NCBI RefSeq assembly: GCF_001618385.1
Contig: NZ_BDCR01000001.1
Location: 992,001 to 1,056,000 of the forward strand
Direction of reading: 5' to 3'
Length of the DNA stretch: 64,000 bases
Source: Paludibacter jiangxiensis
GTDB taxonomy: Bacteria; Bacteroidota; Bacteroidia; Bacteroidales; Paludibacteraceae
The notes beneath the pieces were generated by a model. That model saw only the letters and a list, made by a program, of their open reading frames with translations, had not been told where the DNA came from and made no database searches. The position numbers and the translations under genes are program-made. Positions 46,901-54,944 of this stretch are shown in pieces; position 1 is the stretch's first letter, and each line of letters begins with the position of its first letter.

Positions 46901-47101
46901 CCGGAGAAGGGATATATTGTCTATTCCAAAAATGGAGAAGCAACAATTGACTTGGCTGCCAGCCCGAAAACATATGTTGCCAAATGGATCGATCCGGCAA
47001 CCGGATTCGGCACGCCAGCAGGAAAGGTAAAAGGAGGTAAAACCATTACGTTGAAAGCTCCGAAAGCAGGAACAACCGTACTTTGGTTATCAGCAAAATA
47101 G
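43976..47101 (+). CDS. Large secreted beta-helix plus DUF6298 protein of the pectin PUL
   Basis: 1041 residues with a signal peptide (about 1-22). Residues ~60-480 form a pectate-lyase-superfamily right-handed beta-helix (RIQAAIDYVSSLKP, GAVLLQPGVFEIDGQLIIR, GVVLRGSGIGENGTKLVA, VENMQCTSTVDAANPKDEAH). The second half (about 580-950) looks like a TIM-barrel hydrolase-type domain, DUF6298, with RLKQFADQADQNGLVLLHNN, INSTGFPEP, and DVIDIRYWHYRDNGTVYAPQ. Acidic residues suited to catalysis are present (for example in LTSDEYTG), but no activity is assigned that I know of. The C-terminus is a small beta-sandwich. Neighbours suggest action on RG-II or pectin in the periplasm or at the surface. GC content matches the other enzymes. 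Confidence 0.75.
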   Translation: MYNKVKYSVAALILLPVMLFAGSAPKKTTKPQLPLEHTKEGLVYAADSLGNRIPDFSYSGYMAGEQAIPNVFAKIVVPAKTGDATARIQAAIDYVSSLKPDKLGFRGAVLLQPGVFEIDGQLIIRTSGVVLRGSGIGENGTKLVATSKDRRTLIRVVGKDDRTKAEALKVADAYVPVNAMKLTLKNVGSLKAGDKIMVRRPSTQNWIEALGTVTFGGGVSALGWKPGDRDIYWDRTVVALNGNEITLDAPVTTALDANYGGGEVIPYTWNGRISQVGVENMQCTSTVDAANPKDEAHAWMAITLENVIDGWVRQITFSHFAGSAVMALESSRRLTVEDCISTDPVSELGGQRRYTFFNAGQQSLFQRLYAEGGNHDFGIGFCAAGPNAFVQCQSVLPYSFSGAIDSWASGVLFDIVNVDGNNLRFSNRQQDNRGTGWSAANSVLYQCTAALIDCPKPPTAQNWAFGCWSQFGGDGGWYDSNNQIQPRSLYYAQLAQRLGNAAGDRAFLMFNPSEASSSPSVKVAQQLTQESLKPAPSLLQWIKEASSRTPIITEGKGLKSIEEIGVPAPKKINTLPTAIINGKLVHGDELLAGMQHNTPWWNGSVLPTFLDEAKPALTRFVPGRTGTGLTDDVNEVAAWMKKSNIVSFEQHYGLWTDRRRDDHERIRRIDGDVWPPFYEQPFARSGQGTAWDGLSKYDLTKYNKWYWLRLKQFADQADQNGLVLLHNNFFQHNIIEAGAHWVDCPWRTANNINSTGFPEPVNFAGDKRLFFAEMFYDTTNVVRKELYKKYIRQCLNNFTENSAVIQLTSDEYTGPLHFMQFWLDVIAAWEKETGKHPLIGLSATKDVQDAILKDPKRAAVVDVIDIRYWHYRDNGTVYAPQGGLNLAPRQHARLVKPGKSSFEQVYRAVSEYRTQCPEKAVMYYSDSYPAYGWAVLMAGGSLPNLPAGLEKGFLKDAAQMSVIKSQTENQYILGNPEKGYIVYSKNGEATIDLAASPKTYVAKWIDPATGFGTPAGKVKGGKTITLKAPKAGTTVLWLSAK

Positions 47102-47128
47102 TTTTTGAGAGTTAATCGCTGATAACAA

Positions 47129-47166
47129 AAAACCGACAGGGAACCATGAGGTTGCTTGCCGGTTTT
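47129..47166 (+). promoter_or_regulatory. Terminator-like hairpin after the DUF6298 gene
   Basis: AAAACCG (47129-47135) pairs with CGGTTTT (47160-47166). An inner stem AACC/GGTT (47142-47145 with 47150-47153) extends it. The T stretch is only four bases, so it may be a partial terminator or processing site. Confidence 0.55.
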
Positions 47167-47219
47167 CAAAGTGAATAACGGATTTATAAAATACATAAAC
47201 GCACTAAGTTTCAATTTAC

Positions 47220-48137
47220 ATGAAGCAATTGATTTTTTCATTTTTATTCGTTTTTACCCTTCTGCCATTGGCAAAGGCACAGGATGCTTATCTCTTTGCT
47301 ACATTCCGTGAACCGCAGCAGGATGGTTTGCTTTTGGCCGGTAGTACCGATGGTTACCACTGGCAATCGTTGGGCGGGCCGTTCAATACACCGGGTGTAG
47401 GCACCGACAAAATCATGCGTGATCCTTCTGTTTGTCAGGGTCCCGATGGTACTTTTTACATGGTGTGGACCAGCAGCTGGACGAAGGATAAAGGATTCGG
47501 TTATGCCAGTTCCAAAGATCTGATTCACTGGACTCCATCGAAATACATTGAGGTGATGAAGTACGAACCAACAACGGTAAATACCTGGGCGCCGGAGGTT
47601 TTCTACGACGATGTACACAAGCAGTTTATCATTATGTGGGCATCTACCATTCCTTATCGTTTTGAGAAAGGGCAGGAGGCTGAAGATAACAATCACCGGA
47701 TGTACTACTGCACCACCAAAGATTTCAAAACATTCTCCAAAACAAAACTTTTCCTCGATCCGAAATTCAGTGTGATTGACTGCGTGTTGCTGAAACGTGC
47801 TCCGAAAGATTATGTGCTGATTCTCAAGGATAATACCCGCCCCGAACGTGATGTGAAAGTAGCCTTTGCTAAATCACCTCTGGGTCCGTTTACAACTCCC
47901 TCAGCTGCAATTACTCCTCATTTTACTGAAGGGCCAACTGTGACGAAAGTGGGCAATGACTATTTGGTCTATTTTGAATTTTACAAAGATAAAAAATACG
48001 GAGCCGTAAAAACCCGCGACTTCAAATCGTTTACCGATGCCACAAATGAAGTATCTTTGCCTCAGGGTCATAAACATGGGACGATCTTCAAAGTGTCAGC
48101 GAAGTTTTACGATCAATTGCTTAAGAATCTGAATTAA
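47220..48137 (+). CDS. Glycoside hydrolase family 43-like enzyme
   Basis: 305 residues with a signal peptide (1-20, AKA). A five-bladed beta-propeller of GH43 type. The likely catalytic acidic residues are Asp68 (IMRDPSV), Asp187 (FSVIDCVLL) and Glu237 (FTEGPTVTK), the normal base/modulator/acid order. Blade motifs include GFGYASSKDLIHWTPSK and VAFAKSPLGPFT. It is a single-domain, short member; the Bacteroidota subfamily is perhaps GH43_34, which I cannot confirm. GH43 enzymes of pectin PULs usually remove alpha-L-arabinofuranose or beta-linked galactose/xylose side groups. It follows the DUF6298 gene and precedes the GH143-GH142-like enzyme. Confidence 0.83.
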   Translation: MKQLIFSFLFVFTLLPLAKAQDAYLFATFREPQQDGLLLAGSTDGYHWQSLGGPFNTPGVGTDKIMRDPSVCQGPDGTFYMVWTSSWTKDKGFGYASSKDLIHWTPSKYIEVMKYEPTTVNTWAPEVFYDDVHKQFIIMWASTIPYRFEKGQEAEDNNHRMYYCTTKDFKTFSKTKLFLDPKFSVIDCVLLKRAPKDYVLILKDNTRPERDVKVAFAKSPLGPFTTPSAAITPHFTEGPTVTKVGNDYLVYFEFYKDKKYGAVKTRDFKSFTDATNEVSLPQGHKHGTIFKVSAKFYDQLLKNLN

Positions 48138-48138
48138 A

Positions 48139-48172
48139 AGCCCCTCCCAACCTCCCCTCAAGGGGAGGCTTT
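48139..48172. repeat. GC-rich palindromic intergenic element
   Basis: CCTCCCC (48151-48157) pairs with GGGGAGG (48162-48168) around TCAA, with flanking CCCCTCCCAA and CTTTAA. From memory, very similar AAGCCCCTCCC...GGGGAGGCTTT elements recur between genes in many Bacteroidota genomes, like REP sequences. It may terminate or stabilise the transcript. Confidence 0.55.
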
Positions 48173-48230
48173 AATCGGCATTAGAGAAAGGGGATTCGTA
48201 ATACTATTTTTAATTTTCATATATCTATAA

Positions 48231-51200
48231 ATGAAACAGTTGCTTTTTATTTTATATATCATTCTTGCAATAAATGCCACAGCTCAGGAGGGTGTTTACT
48301 ATACCGGCAAAACCTTGTCGAATTCCGATTATCACCACGGGCAACTGGCTCCGGCTGTCGGTGTGCATAATATTCAGGTGTTGCGTGTCAATCGCGAACA
48401 TCCGGCTAACCTGGCCGAAGGCTGGACCTACAATCACCAGCCGATGTTGTGTTACTGGAACAACCGGTTTTACATGGAATATTTGTCCGATCCCGTGGGC
48501 GAACACGAAGCTCCGGGGCGAACTTTGTTGATGAATTCTCAGGATGGTTACAACTGGAGCGAACCGACGGTGGTTTTTCCCGAATACAAAGTGCCCGATG
48601 GTACCACCAAACCCGATTTTCCGGGTGTAGCTAAAGATTTGATGGCGGTGATGCATCAACGCATGGGTTTTTATGTATCTGCGAAAAACCGTCTGCTCGT
48701 TTTGGGTTTCTACGGCATTGCTTTTGCCGCTAAAGACGATCCCAACGATGGGAACGGCATTGGCCGTGTGGTGCGCGAAGTGCTGCCCAACGGCAAGTTC
48801 GGTCCGATCTATTTTATCCGTTATAACCATGCTTTCAACGAGAGTAATACCTCTTATCCGTTTTATACAAAAAGCAAGGATAAAGGGTTTGTGGCTGCCT
48901 GCAACGAACTATTAGCCAATCCGCTGATGATGCTTCAATGGAACGAGGAATCCGACCGTAACGATCCGCTGATTCCCATTCATAAAGATTACAAAGCGTT
49001 TAATTTCTATCATTTGCCCGATGGCCGTGTGGTGGGTTTGTGGAAATTTGCACTGACAACCATCAGTCCCGACGGTGGTAAAACCTGGCCGGTGATGCCG
49101 CAGCGAGGCAAAGGTTTTGTGAACAGCAATGCCAAAATCTGGGGGCAACGTACCTCCGACGGTCGTTACGCTACGGTTTACAATCCTTCCGAATACCGCT
49201 GGCCGCTGGCCATTTCCACCAGCGACGATGGCTTGGAATACAAAGACTTGCTGCTTGTTCATGGCGATATTACTCCGATGCGTTACGGCGGTGCCTACAA
49301 AAATCTGGGGCCGCAATATGTGCGTGGAATTCTGGAGGGCAATGGTACGCCGCCCGATAAAAACCTCTGGGTCACTTACAGCATGAACAAGGAGGATTTG
49401 TGGATCTCGCGTATACCTGTGCCGGTAACGGGTAAAGCTACAGCACAGGCCGACGACGTTTTCGATCGTTTTAACTCCATTCAGGAGATGACAAAATGGA
49501 ATATTTACAGTCCGTTGAAGGCCCCGGTAAGCCTCGAAAAACGGGCAGATGGTAAACGCTGGCTGACACTCAAAGACAGCGATCCGTTCGATTATGCCAA
49601 AGTGGAACGCGTCGTTCCAGAATCCAAGAAACTGACGGCTGAATTTACGGTTGTTCCCGGTCAGAACGGGAATGGACAGCTCGATATCGAATTTCAAAAT
49701 CCGAAAGGAGAAGCTTGCATTCGTTTGACCTTCGACAAAGACAGCGTCTTCAAGTCGAAGAGCGGAGCCCGTTATTCCGGTATTTTGAAATATAAAGCCG
49801 GCGAAACGTATCACGTCAAAGTGATGCTGGATGTAACCACTCGTAGCTATAAGATGGTGGTGAATGGCAAAGAGATTGCTACCCGCATCTTCTTCAATCC
49901 GGTGGAGGCTGTTTCTCGCATTGTCTTCCGCACCGGCGAATTGCCTATCGAGCCAACGCCCAATACTCCTGCCGATCGTTTTACCGATCTTGCCAATCCG
50001 GGTGCTTCCGACAAAGAAGCGGTTTATTATCTGGAAAACTTCAAAACCTCCAGTCAGGATGACGATAATTCTGCTGCCGTGTTGAAAGCGGACGATTTTA
50101 AGCACTACGTGGACAATTTCAACACGATGGAGAACGAAAATATTGCTCAGGCAATTCCGAATTCCGAGTCGTGGAGCTGGATGAAAAAGAATGTTCCTTT
50201 GTTTGAATGTCCGCAGCAAAATATCGAAGAGATGTTTTACTACCGCTGGTGGACATTGCGTAAACATATCAAACAAACACCGGATGGCTACGCATTTACC
50301 GAATTTTTGGTGCCCAGAACGTATGCCGATAAATACAATTTGATTAGCAGCGCATTGGGACATCACATCTACGAAGCCCGCTGGTTGCGCGACAGCAAAT
50401 ACCTGAATGACGACATTCACGTGTGGTACCGCGGTAACGAAGGAAAACCGATGCGCAAGTTGCGCAGTTTCAGCAGTTGGACCGGGAATGCGTTGTACAA
50501 TAAATTCATGGTTGACGGCGACAAAAACTTTTTGTTGGATATGTATCCCGACTTGCAGGCCGACTATGCCGCATGGGAAGGCGATCATCGCTTGCCGAGC
50601 GGATTGTACTGGCAGGGCGATGTGCAGGACGGCATGGAAGAGACCATCAGTGGCGGCCGTAAAAAGAAATATGCCCGTCCGACCATCAATAGCTACATGT
50701 TTGGCAATGCTCAGGCACTGGCGGCAATTGCCAATTTGAAAGGCGATAAAGCAACAGAAAAGAGCTACCTTCTGAAAGCCGATACATTAAAACAGTTGGT
50801 TCAAACACAGCTTTGGAACAAGGATTCGCTCTTCTTTGAAACCTTGCGCGAGCCGGGTAAACTGGCTCAGGCTCGTGAAGCGGTCGGATTTCTTCCCTGG
50901 TATTTCAATTTGCCGGATAAGGGCAAAGGATTTGAGGTTGCATGGAAACAGTTGACCGATACCAAGGGCTTTTCTGCTCCTTTCGGTTTGACAACCGCCG
51001 AACGTCGTCATCCGCAGTTCCGTACGCATGGTGTGGGCAAATGTGAGTGGGATGGTGCCGTATGGCCGTTCGCCACTTCGCAAACGTTGACCGCACTTGC
51101 CAACGCAAAAAATAATTACGATGCCAACGTGGTAAGCGATAGCGTTTACTTTGCTCTGATCAATCAGTATGTGGAAAGCATGCATTACCGTGGCCGTCCC

Positions 51201-51542
51201 TACGTGGGCGAATACCTCGACGAGGTAACCGGTTACTGGTTAAAAGGAGATCAGGAACGAAGCCGCTATTATAACCACTCCACTTTCAACGATTTGATTA
51301 TTACCGGACTGGTAGGTCTCCGTCCCCGTGCCGACGAAACCATCGAGGTCAATCCGTTGGTTCCTGCAAAACAGTGGGATTGGTTCTGTTTGGATAACGT
51401 GTCGTATCACGGTAAAACGCTGACCATTGTTTGGGACAAAACCGGAAGCAAATACAACCTTGGTAAAGGATTGATGCTGTTTGTCAACGGTGAGAAAGTG
51501 GCATCGTCCACTCAATTAAAATCGATAGTTTATAAACCGTAA
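48231..51542 (+). CDS. Two-domain RG-II enzyme, GH143-GH142 architecture (Dha hydrolase plus beta-L-arabinofuranosidase)
   Basis: 1103 residues with a signal peptide (1-18). The N-terminal ~400 residues are a sialidase-like beta-propeller with Asp-box-like turns (MNSQDGYNWSEPTV, ISPDGGKTWPVMP, STSDDGLEYKDL). A beta-sandwich follows (about 415-600, VFDRFNSIQEMTKW onward). The C-terminal ~450 residues are an (alpha/alpha)6 barrel (MFYYRWWTLRKHIKQ, DVQDGMEETISGG, GVGKCEWDGAVWPFATSQTL). This order and length match the B. thetaiotaomicron enzyme that founded GH143 and GH142 (BT1020, from memory). In RG-II side chain D, GH142 removes L-Araf from Dha, and GH143 removes Dha from the backbone. The family call rests on architecture, not a search. 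It supports RG-II as the PUL target. Confidence 0.75.
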   Translation: MKQLLFILYIILAINATAQEGVYYTGKTLSNSDYHHGQLAPAVGVHNIQVLRVNREHPANLAEGWTYNHQPMLCYWNNRFYMEYLSDPVGEHEAPGRTLLMNSQDGYNWSEPTVVFPEYKVPDGTTKPDFPGVAKDLMAVMHQRMGFYVSAKNRLLVLGFYGIAFAAKDDPNDGNGIGRVVREVLPNGKFGPIYFIRYNHAFNESNTSYPFYTKSKDKGFVAACNELLANPLMMLQWNEESDRNDPLIPIHKDYKAFNFYHLPDGRVVGLWKFALTTISPDGGKTWPVMPQRGKGFVNSNAKIWGQRTSDGRYATVYNPSEYRWPLAISTSDDGLEYKDLLLVHGDITPMRYGGAYKNLGPQYVRGILEGNGTPPDKNLWVTYSMNKEDLWISRIPVPVTGKATAQADDVFDRFNSIQEMTKWNIYSPLKAPVSLEKRADGKRWLTLKDSDPFDYAKVERVVPESKKLTAEFTVVPGQNGNGQLDIEFQNPKGEACIRLTFDKDSVFKSKSGARYSGILKYKAGETYHVKVMLDVTTRSYKMVVNGKEIATRIFFNPVEAVSRIVFRTGELPIEPTPNTPADRFTDLANPGASDKEAVYYLENFKTSSQDDDNSAAVLKADDFKHYVDNFNTMENENIAQAIPNSESWSWMKKNVPLFECPQQNIEEMFYYRWWTLRKHIKQTPDGYAFTEFLVPRTYADKYNLISSALGHHIYEARWLRDSKYLNDDIHVWYRGNEGKPMRKLRSFSSWTGNALYNKFMVDGDKNFLLDMYPDLQADYAAWEGDHRLPSGLYWQGDVQDGMEETISGGRKKKYARPTINSYMFGNAQALAAIANLKGDKATEKSYLLKADTLKQLVQTQLWNKDSLFFETLREPGKLAQAREAVGFLPWYFNLPDKGKGFEVAWKQLTDTKGFSAPFGLTTAERRHPQFRTHGVGKCEWDGAVWPFATSQTLTALANAKNNYDANVVSDSVYFALINQYVESMHYRGRPYVGEYLDEVTGYWLKGDQERSRYYNHSTFNDLIITGLVGLRPRADETIEVNPLVPAKQWDWFCLDNVSYHGKTLTIVWDKTGSKYNLGKGLMLFVNGEKVASSTQLKSIVYKP

Positions 51543-51561
51543 TCTTGTGCTAATAAAGTAT

Positions 51562-51569
51562 TATTTTTG
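51562..51569 (+). promoter_or_regulatory. Possible separate promoter for the PH-like membrane gene
   Basis: TATTTTTG (TAnnTTTG type) lies 33 bp before the ATG at 51603, inside the PUL. No well-spaced -33 box is seen. Confidence 0.4.
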
Positions 51570-51602
51570 ACTGTTGTATAGAAATAACTTCAGATTAAAA
51601 TT

Positions 51603-52106
51603 ATGCGTTCAAGATTTTCTATCAAAGCTAAGGTTGAATTATTTGTAATTGTTGCCATAACAATACTTATCCCTTTTTCTATTTCATCAATCTCTGATCC
51701 AACGATGAATGTGGATTCAAAGATAGGGATGGTTCTGAGTTTGATATTTTTTACATTGGTAATAATTTATTACGCTGTTGTTGTTTTCAGATTTAAGTGG
51801 CTTAGATTCTTTATTGATGAGAATAAAATAACATTAAGTCGATATGCAGGACTAAAGAAAGCAACAGAATTTAAATTCTCTTATTTTGATTGCTTTAAGA
51901 CAGCTCACAATACCAGTCGAATAGGTACGTTTGAAAATTTATTATTGATAAAAGATAATAAGGTGATTCTTACAATTTCAGAATTTTATCATGCGAACTA
52001 TAAAGAGATGAAGCGAACAATAAGCAACAACCTTACAGACGAAGGAGATGTTGTTTATGATTTTATGGATGAAATATTAGATATATTGAAAATAAAGAAG
52101 GATTGA
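51603..52106 (+). CDS. Small two-helix membrane protein with PH-like domain, out of place in the PUL
   Basis: 167 residues. Two membrane helices (about residues 12-30 and 40-61) are followed by a cytoplasmic beta-rich domain (FFIDENKITLSRYAGLKKAT, FENLLLIKDNKVILTI) resembling bacterial PH-like (bPH) domains, and a short helix at the end. No signal peptide, no link to sugar use. The gene is clearly richer in A+T than the enzyme genes on both sides and seems to have its own promoter, so it looks like an insertion into the PUL. Its cellular role is unknown. Confidence 0.65.
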   Translation: MRSRFSIKAKVELFVIVAITILIPFSISSISDPTMNVDSKIGMVLSLIFFTLVIIYYAVVVFRFKWLRFFIDENKITLSRYAGLKKATEFKFSYFDCFKTAHNTSRIGTFENLLLIKDNKVILTISEFYHANYKEMKRTISNNLTDEGDVVYDFMDEILDILKIKKD

Positions 52107-52146
52107 GATTATTCTTTAAAAGGGAGTGGCATTTATATGATAAAGG

Positions 52147-54897
52147 ATGAGAAAACGAGTATTTATTTGGTTTTTTTGCATTTGTAATTTACTGATAACA
52201 AATATTGCTTCGGCTATCACCGTTTCCAAACTCACTTGTGAGATGGCTGTTAATCCGGTGTCGGTAAATACGACGACACCTCGTTTGGGATGGCAGTTGC
52301 AGTCGGTTGTCAACGGCGATCGACAGACGGCCTACGAATTGGTTGTTACTGCCGAAGCAAGTAAAACCGTTGTTTGGCAAAGCGGGAAGGTAAAATCGGA
52401 TGGCAGTCAGTTGATCGATTATGCCGGTAAGTCTTCGCTTGAAAAAGGGAAAGCATACAGTTGGAAAGTTCGTGTGTGGGACGCCAAAGGCAAAGCTTCG
52501 GCGTGGAGTGCTCCGGCTCGTTTCTCAATAGCGCCTGCCGATGATTTTCTCGATTCCCAATGGATTGGTGGGCTGACCAAGGCCGACTCTCATCTACCGA
52601 TAGGAAAGAGCTATCACATGCCTTCCAAAAAATCGCCCGAGAATATTGCTATGCTCAAAAACCTCGACAGCATGGCGTTGCGCAGCATCATGCTTCGGAA
52701 AGATTTCAAAGCAGAAACATCCGTAAAAAAGGCAACGGTCTATGTCTGCGGACTGGGTCATTATCAGCTATCTATCAATGGAAAGAAAGTTGGGAACAGT
52801 GAGTTTGCGCCACTCTGGAGCGACTATTCAAAGACGGTTTATTACAATACGTACGATGTTTCCGACAGGATTCAAAAGGGTGAAAATGCGATCGGTGTAA
52901 TTCTTGGCAATGGTTTTTACAACACCATTGGCACCCGTTACAGCAAATTGTGGCGCACCTACGGTCCTCCGACCTTGTTTTTCAAAATGGTGGTGGAGTA
53001 TGTTGATGGCAAAAAAGAGATCCTTCGTTCTGATAAAAGCTGGAAGTATGCGCCGAGCCCCATCACGTTCAATAGTATTTATGGCGGCGAGGATTATGAT
53101 GCCACTCTGGAGCAACCGGGCTGGAATATTGCCGGTTTTAACGATTCCAAATGGCGAAATGTTGTGTTGCAGGAGGCTCCGGAAGGGAAACTGACAGCTC
53201 AGACAGCCCCGCAGGTTCAGATCAACAAACAATACGGAATCAAAGAACTGAAGCATCTTTCTGACTCGGTTTATGTGCTCGATATGCGACAAAACCTGTC
53301 GGGTTTCCCGTCCATTAAAATTCATGGTAAAAAAGGACAAACCGTTCGCATGTGGGTGGGCGAATCGCTCGATAAGGACGGAAAGGTAAGCCAGAAACGA
53401 ACCGGTGCACCGTACTATTTTCAGTACACGCTCAAAGGTGGAGGGGAGGAAGAATGGCAACCGATGTTCAGCTATTACGGCTACCAGTATATCCAGGTGG
53501 AAGGTGCCGATGTACAGAAATCCCCGACAGGAAGCACATTGCCGCTGATAACCGACATCAAATCGAATTTTGTCTACTCCTCGGCAACCGAAGTGGCCAC
53601 TTTCGATTGCTCGAACGAGATTTTCAATAAGACGCACTGGTTGATTAACAATGCCATCAAGAGCAATTTTCAGGGCGTGATGACCGATTGTCCGCAGCGC
53701 GAAAAGCTGGGATGGGTAGAAGAGTTGCATCTCAACGGTCCGGGCTTGTTGATGAACTACGACATGACTGCCATGTTCCCGAAAATTTTGCGGGATATGA
53801 GCGATGCCCAGCATGCCGACGGTCTGGTGCCGAGTATTTGTCCCGAGTATGTCTCTTTCGGTGGCGATTTTACCGATTCTCCCGAATGGGGTTGCGCCTC
53901 CATCGTGGTGCCGTGGATGTATTATTGGCATTACGGCGACAGTTCGTTGATACGGACATATTACTCTGTGATGACGCGCTATGTCGACTATCTCGGGACG
54001 AAAGCAACCGGGCATATTTTGTCGCATGGCTTGGGCGACTGGTACGATTACGGGTTGAAACCGGCAGGATATTCACAGAACAGTTCCATCGCAATTTCGG
54101 CTACGTCACATTATTACCTCTCGGCAATGCTGGTAGCCAAAGCTGCTGCGATGCTGGGTATTGCGCAGGATACACTCAAATACGAACAGTTGGTTCGTGA
54201 CATTAAGAAATCTTACAACGAACGTTTTTTCAATAAATCGACCCGGCAATACGACATCGGTAGCCAGTTCGCCAACGCTGTCTCTTTGTACCTCGGTTTG
54301 GTGGAACCGCAATACCGTCAGGCTGTTTTGAAAAACCTTACCGATGACATCGCTTATCACGACGATCGTCTTACGACCGGCGATGTGGGCAATCGTTACC
54401 TTTTCCAAACATTGGCCGATAACGGACAGAACGAACTGATGTACAAAATGGTGAATCACTACGATGCTCCGGGTTATGGTTTTCAGTTGAAATATGGACT
54501 GACTACGCTGACCGAACAGTGGGATCCACGCAAGGGTAATTCGTGGAACCACTTTATGATGGGGCAAATCGAGGAGTGGTTCTTCAATACGCTGGCTGGA
54601 ATTCGTTACGATGAAAAACAACCCGGGTTCAAGCATATTATTTTGCGACCGACACCGGTAGGCGATCTAAAAAATGTATCGGCTTTAACCGAAACGCTTT
54701 ATGGAAAACTATTCGTTGCATGGACAAAGACAGAAAAGGAATTCAATCTGAATGTGACAATTCCGGTCAATACAACAACGACGGTGATGTTGCCTTTTAC
54801 TGCGACTTCGGTACGAATTAACGGTAAAACAGTGGCTGTGAAAGATAATTCAGTCGAACTGGGTTCGGGGAAATGGGAGATTACAATTGAATTCTAA
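52147..54897 (+). CDS. Alpha-L-rhamnosidase, GH78
   Basis: 916 residues with a signal peptide (about 1-22). Domains in order: an FN3-like N-terminal sandwich (about 25-130, AYELVVTAEASKTVVW), a Bac_rhamnosid_N carbohydrate-binding sandwich (about 180-370), a second sandwich, the (alpha/alpha)6 catalytic barrel (about 485-830) and a C-terminal sandwich. The catalytic motif MTDCPQREKLGWVEE (about residues 510-524) carries the conserved Asp and general-acid Glu. Inverting hydrolysis of alpha-L-rhamnosides is expected in the periplasm. In RG-II the target could be Rha-Kdo of side chain C or Rha in chains A/B; in RG-I, backbone ends. The linkage cannot be read from sequence. Confidence 0.92.
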   Translation: MRKRVFIWFFCICNLLITNIASAITVSKLTCEMAVNPVSVNTTTPRLGWQLQSVVNGDRQTAYELVVTAEASKTVVWQSGKVKSDGSQLIDYAGKSSLEKGKAYSWKVRVWDAKGKASAWSAPARFSIAPADDFLDSQWIGGLTKADSHLPIGKSYHMPSKKSPENIAMLKNLDSMALRSIMLRKDFKAETSVKKATVYVCGLGHYQLSINGKKVGNSEFAPLWSDYSKTVYYNTYDVSDRIQKGENAIGVILGNGFYNTIGTRYSKLWRTYGPPTLFFKMVVEYVDGKKEILRSDKSWKYAPSPITFNSIYGGEDYDATLEQPGWNIAGFNDSKWRNVVLQEAPEGKLTAQTAPQVQINKQYGIKELKHLSDSVYVLDMRQNLSGFPSIKIHGKKGQTVRMWVGESLDKDGKVSQKRTGAPYYFQYTLKGGGEEEWQPMFSYYGYQYIQVEGADVQKSPTGSTLPLITDIKSNFVYSSATEVATFDCSNEIFNKTHWLINNAIKSNFQGVMTDCPQREKLGWVEELHLNGPGLLMNYDMTAMFPKILRDMSDAQHADGLVPSICPEYVSFGGDFTDSPEWGCASIVVPWMYYWHYGDSSLIRTYYSVMTRYVDYLGTKATGHILSHGLGDWYDYGLKPAGYSQNSSIAISATSHYYLSAMLVAKAAAMLGIAQDTLKYEQLVRDIKKSYNERFFNKSTRQYDIGSQFANAVSLYLGLVEPQYRQAVLKNLTDDIAYHDDRLTTGDVGNRYLFQTLADNGQNELMYKMVNHYDAPGYGFQLKYGLTTLTEQWDPRKGNSWNHFMMGQIEEWFFNTLAGIRYDEKQPGFKHIILRPTPVGDLKNVSALTETLYGKLFVAWTKTEKEFNLNVTIPVNTTTTVMLPFTATSVRINGKTVAVKDNSVELGSGKWEITIEF

Positions 54898-54944
54898 TTA
54901 CAATAATAAATCAGGCTATTTTTTAGAAATAAACGCGTCAAAAT

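Noticed and set aside
48231-49500. Sialidase (GH33) because of Asp-box-like turns
   Set aside because: Fused to an (alpha/alpha)6 barrel in a pectin PUL with no other sialic-acid genes; GH143 is a related propeller and fits better.
48912-50588. 558-codon minus-strand open frame inside the GH143-GH142-like gene, and similar ones at 42135-42968, 52828-54027 and 56879-58069
   Set aside because: They lie opposite clear enzyme genes, have no recognisable motifs, and result from codon bias of the sense strand.
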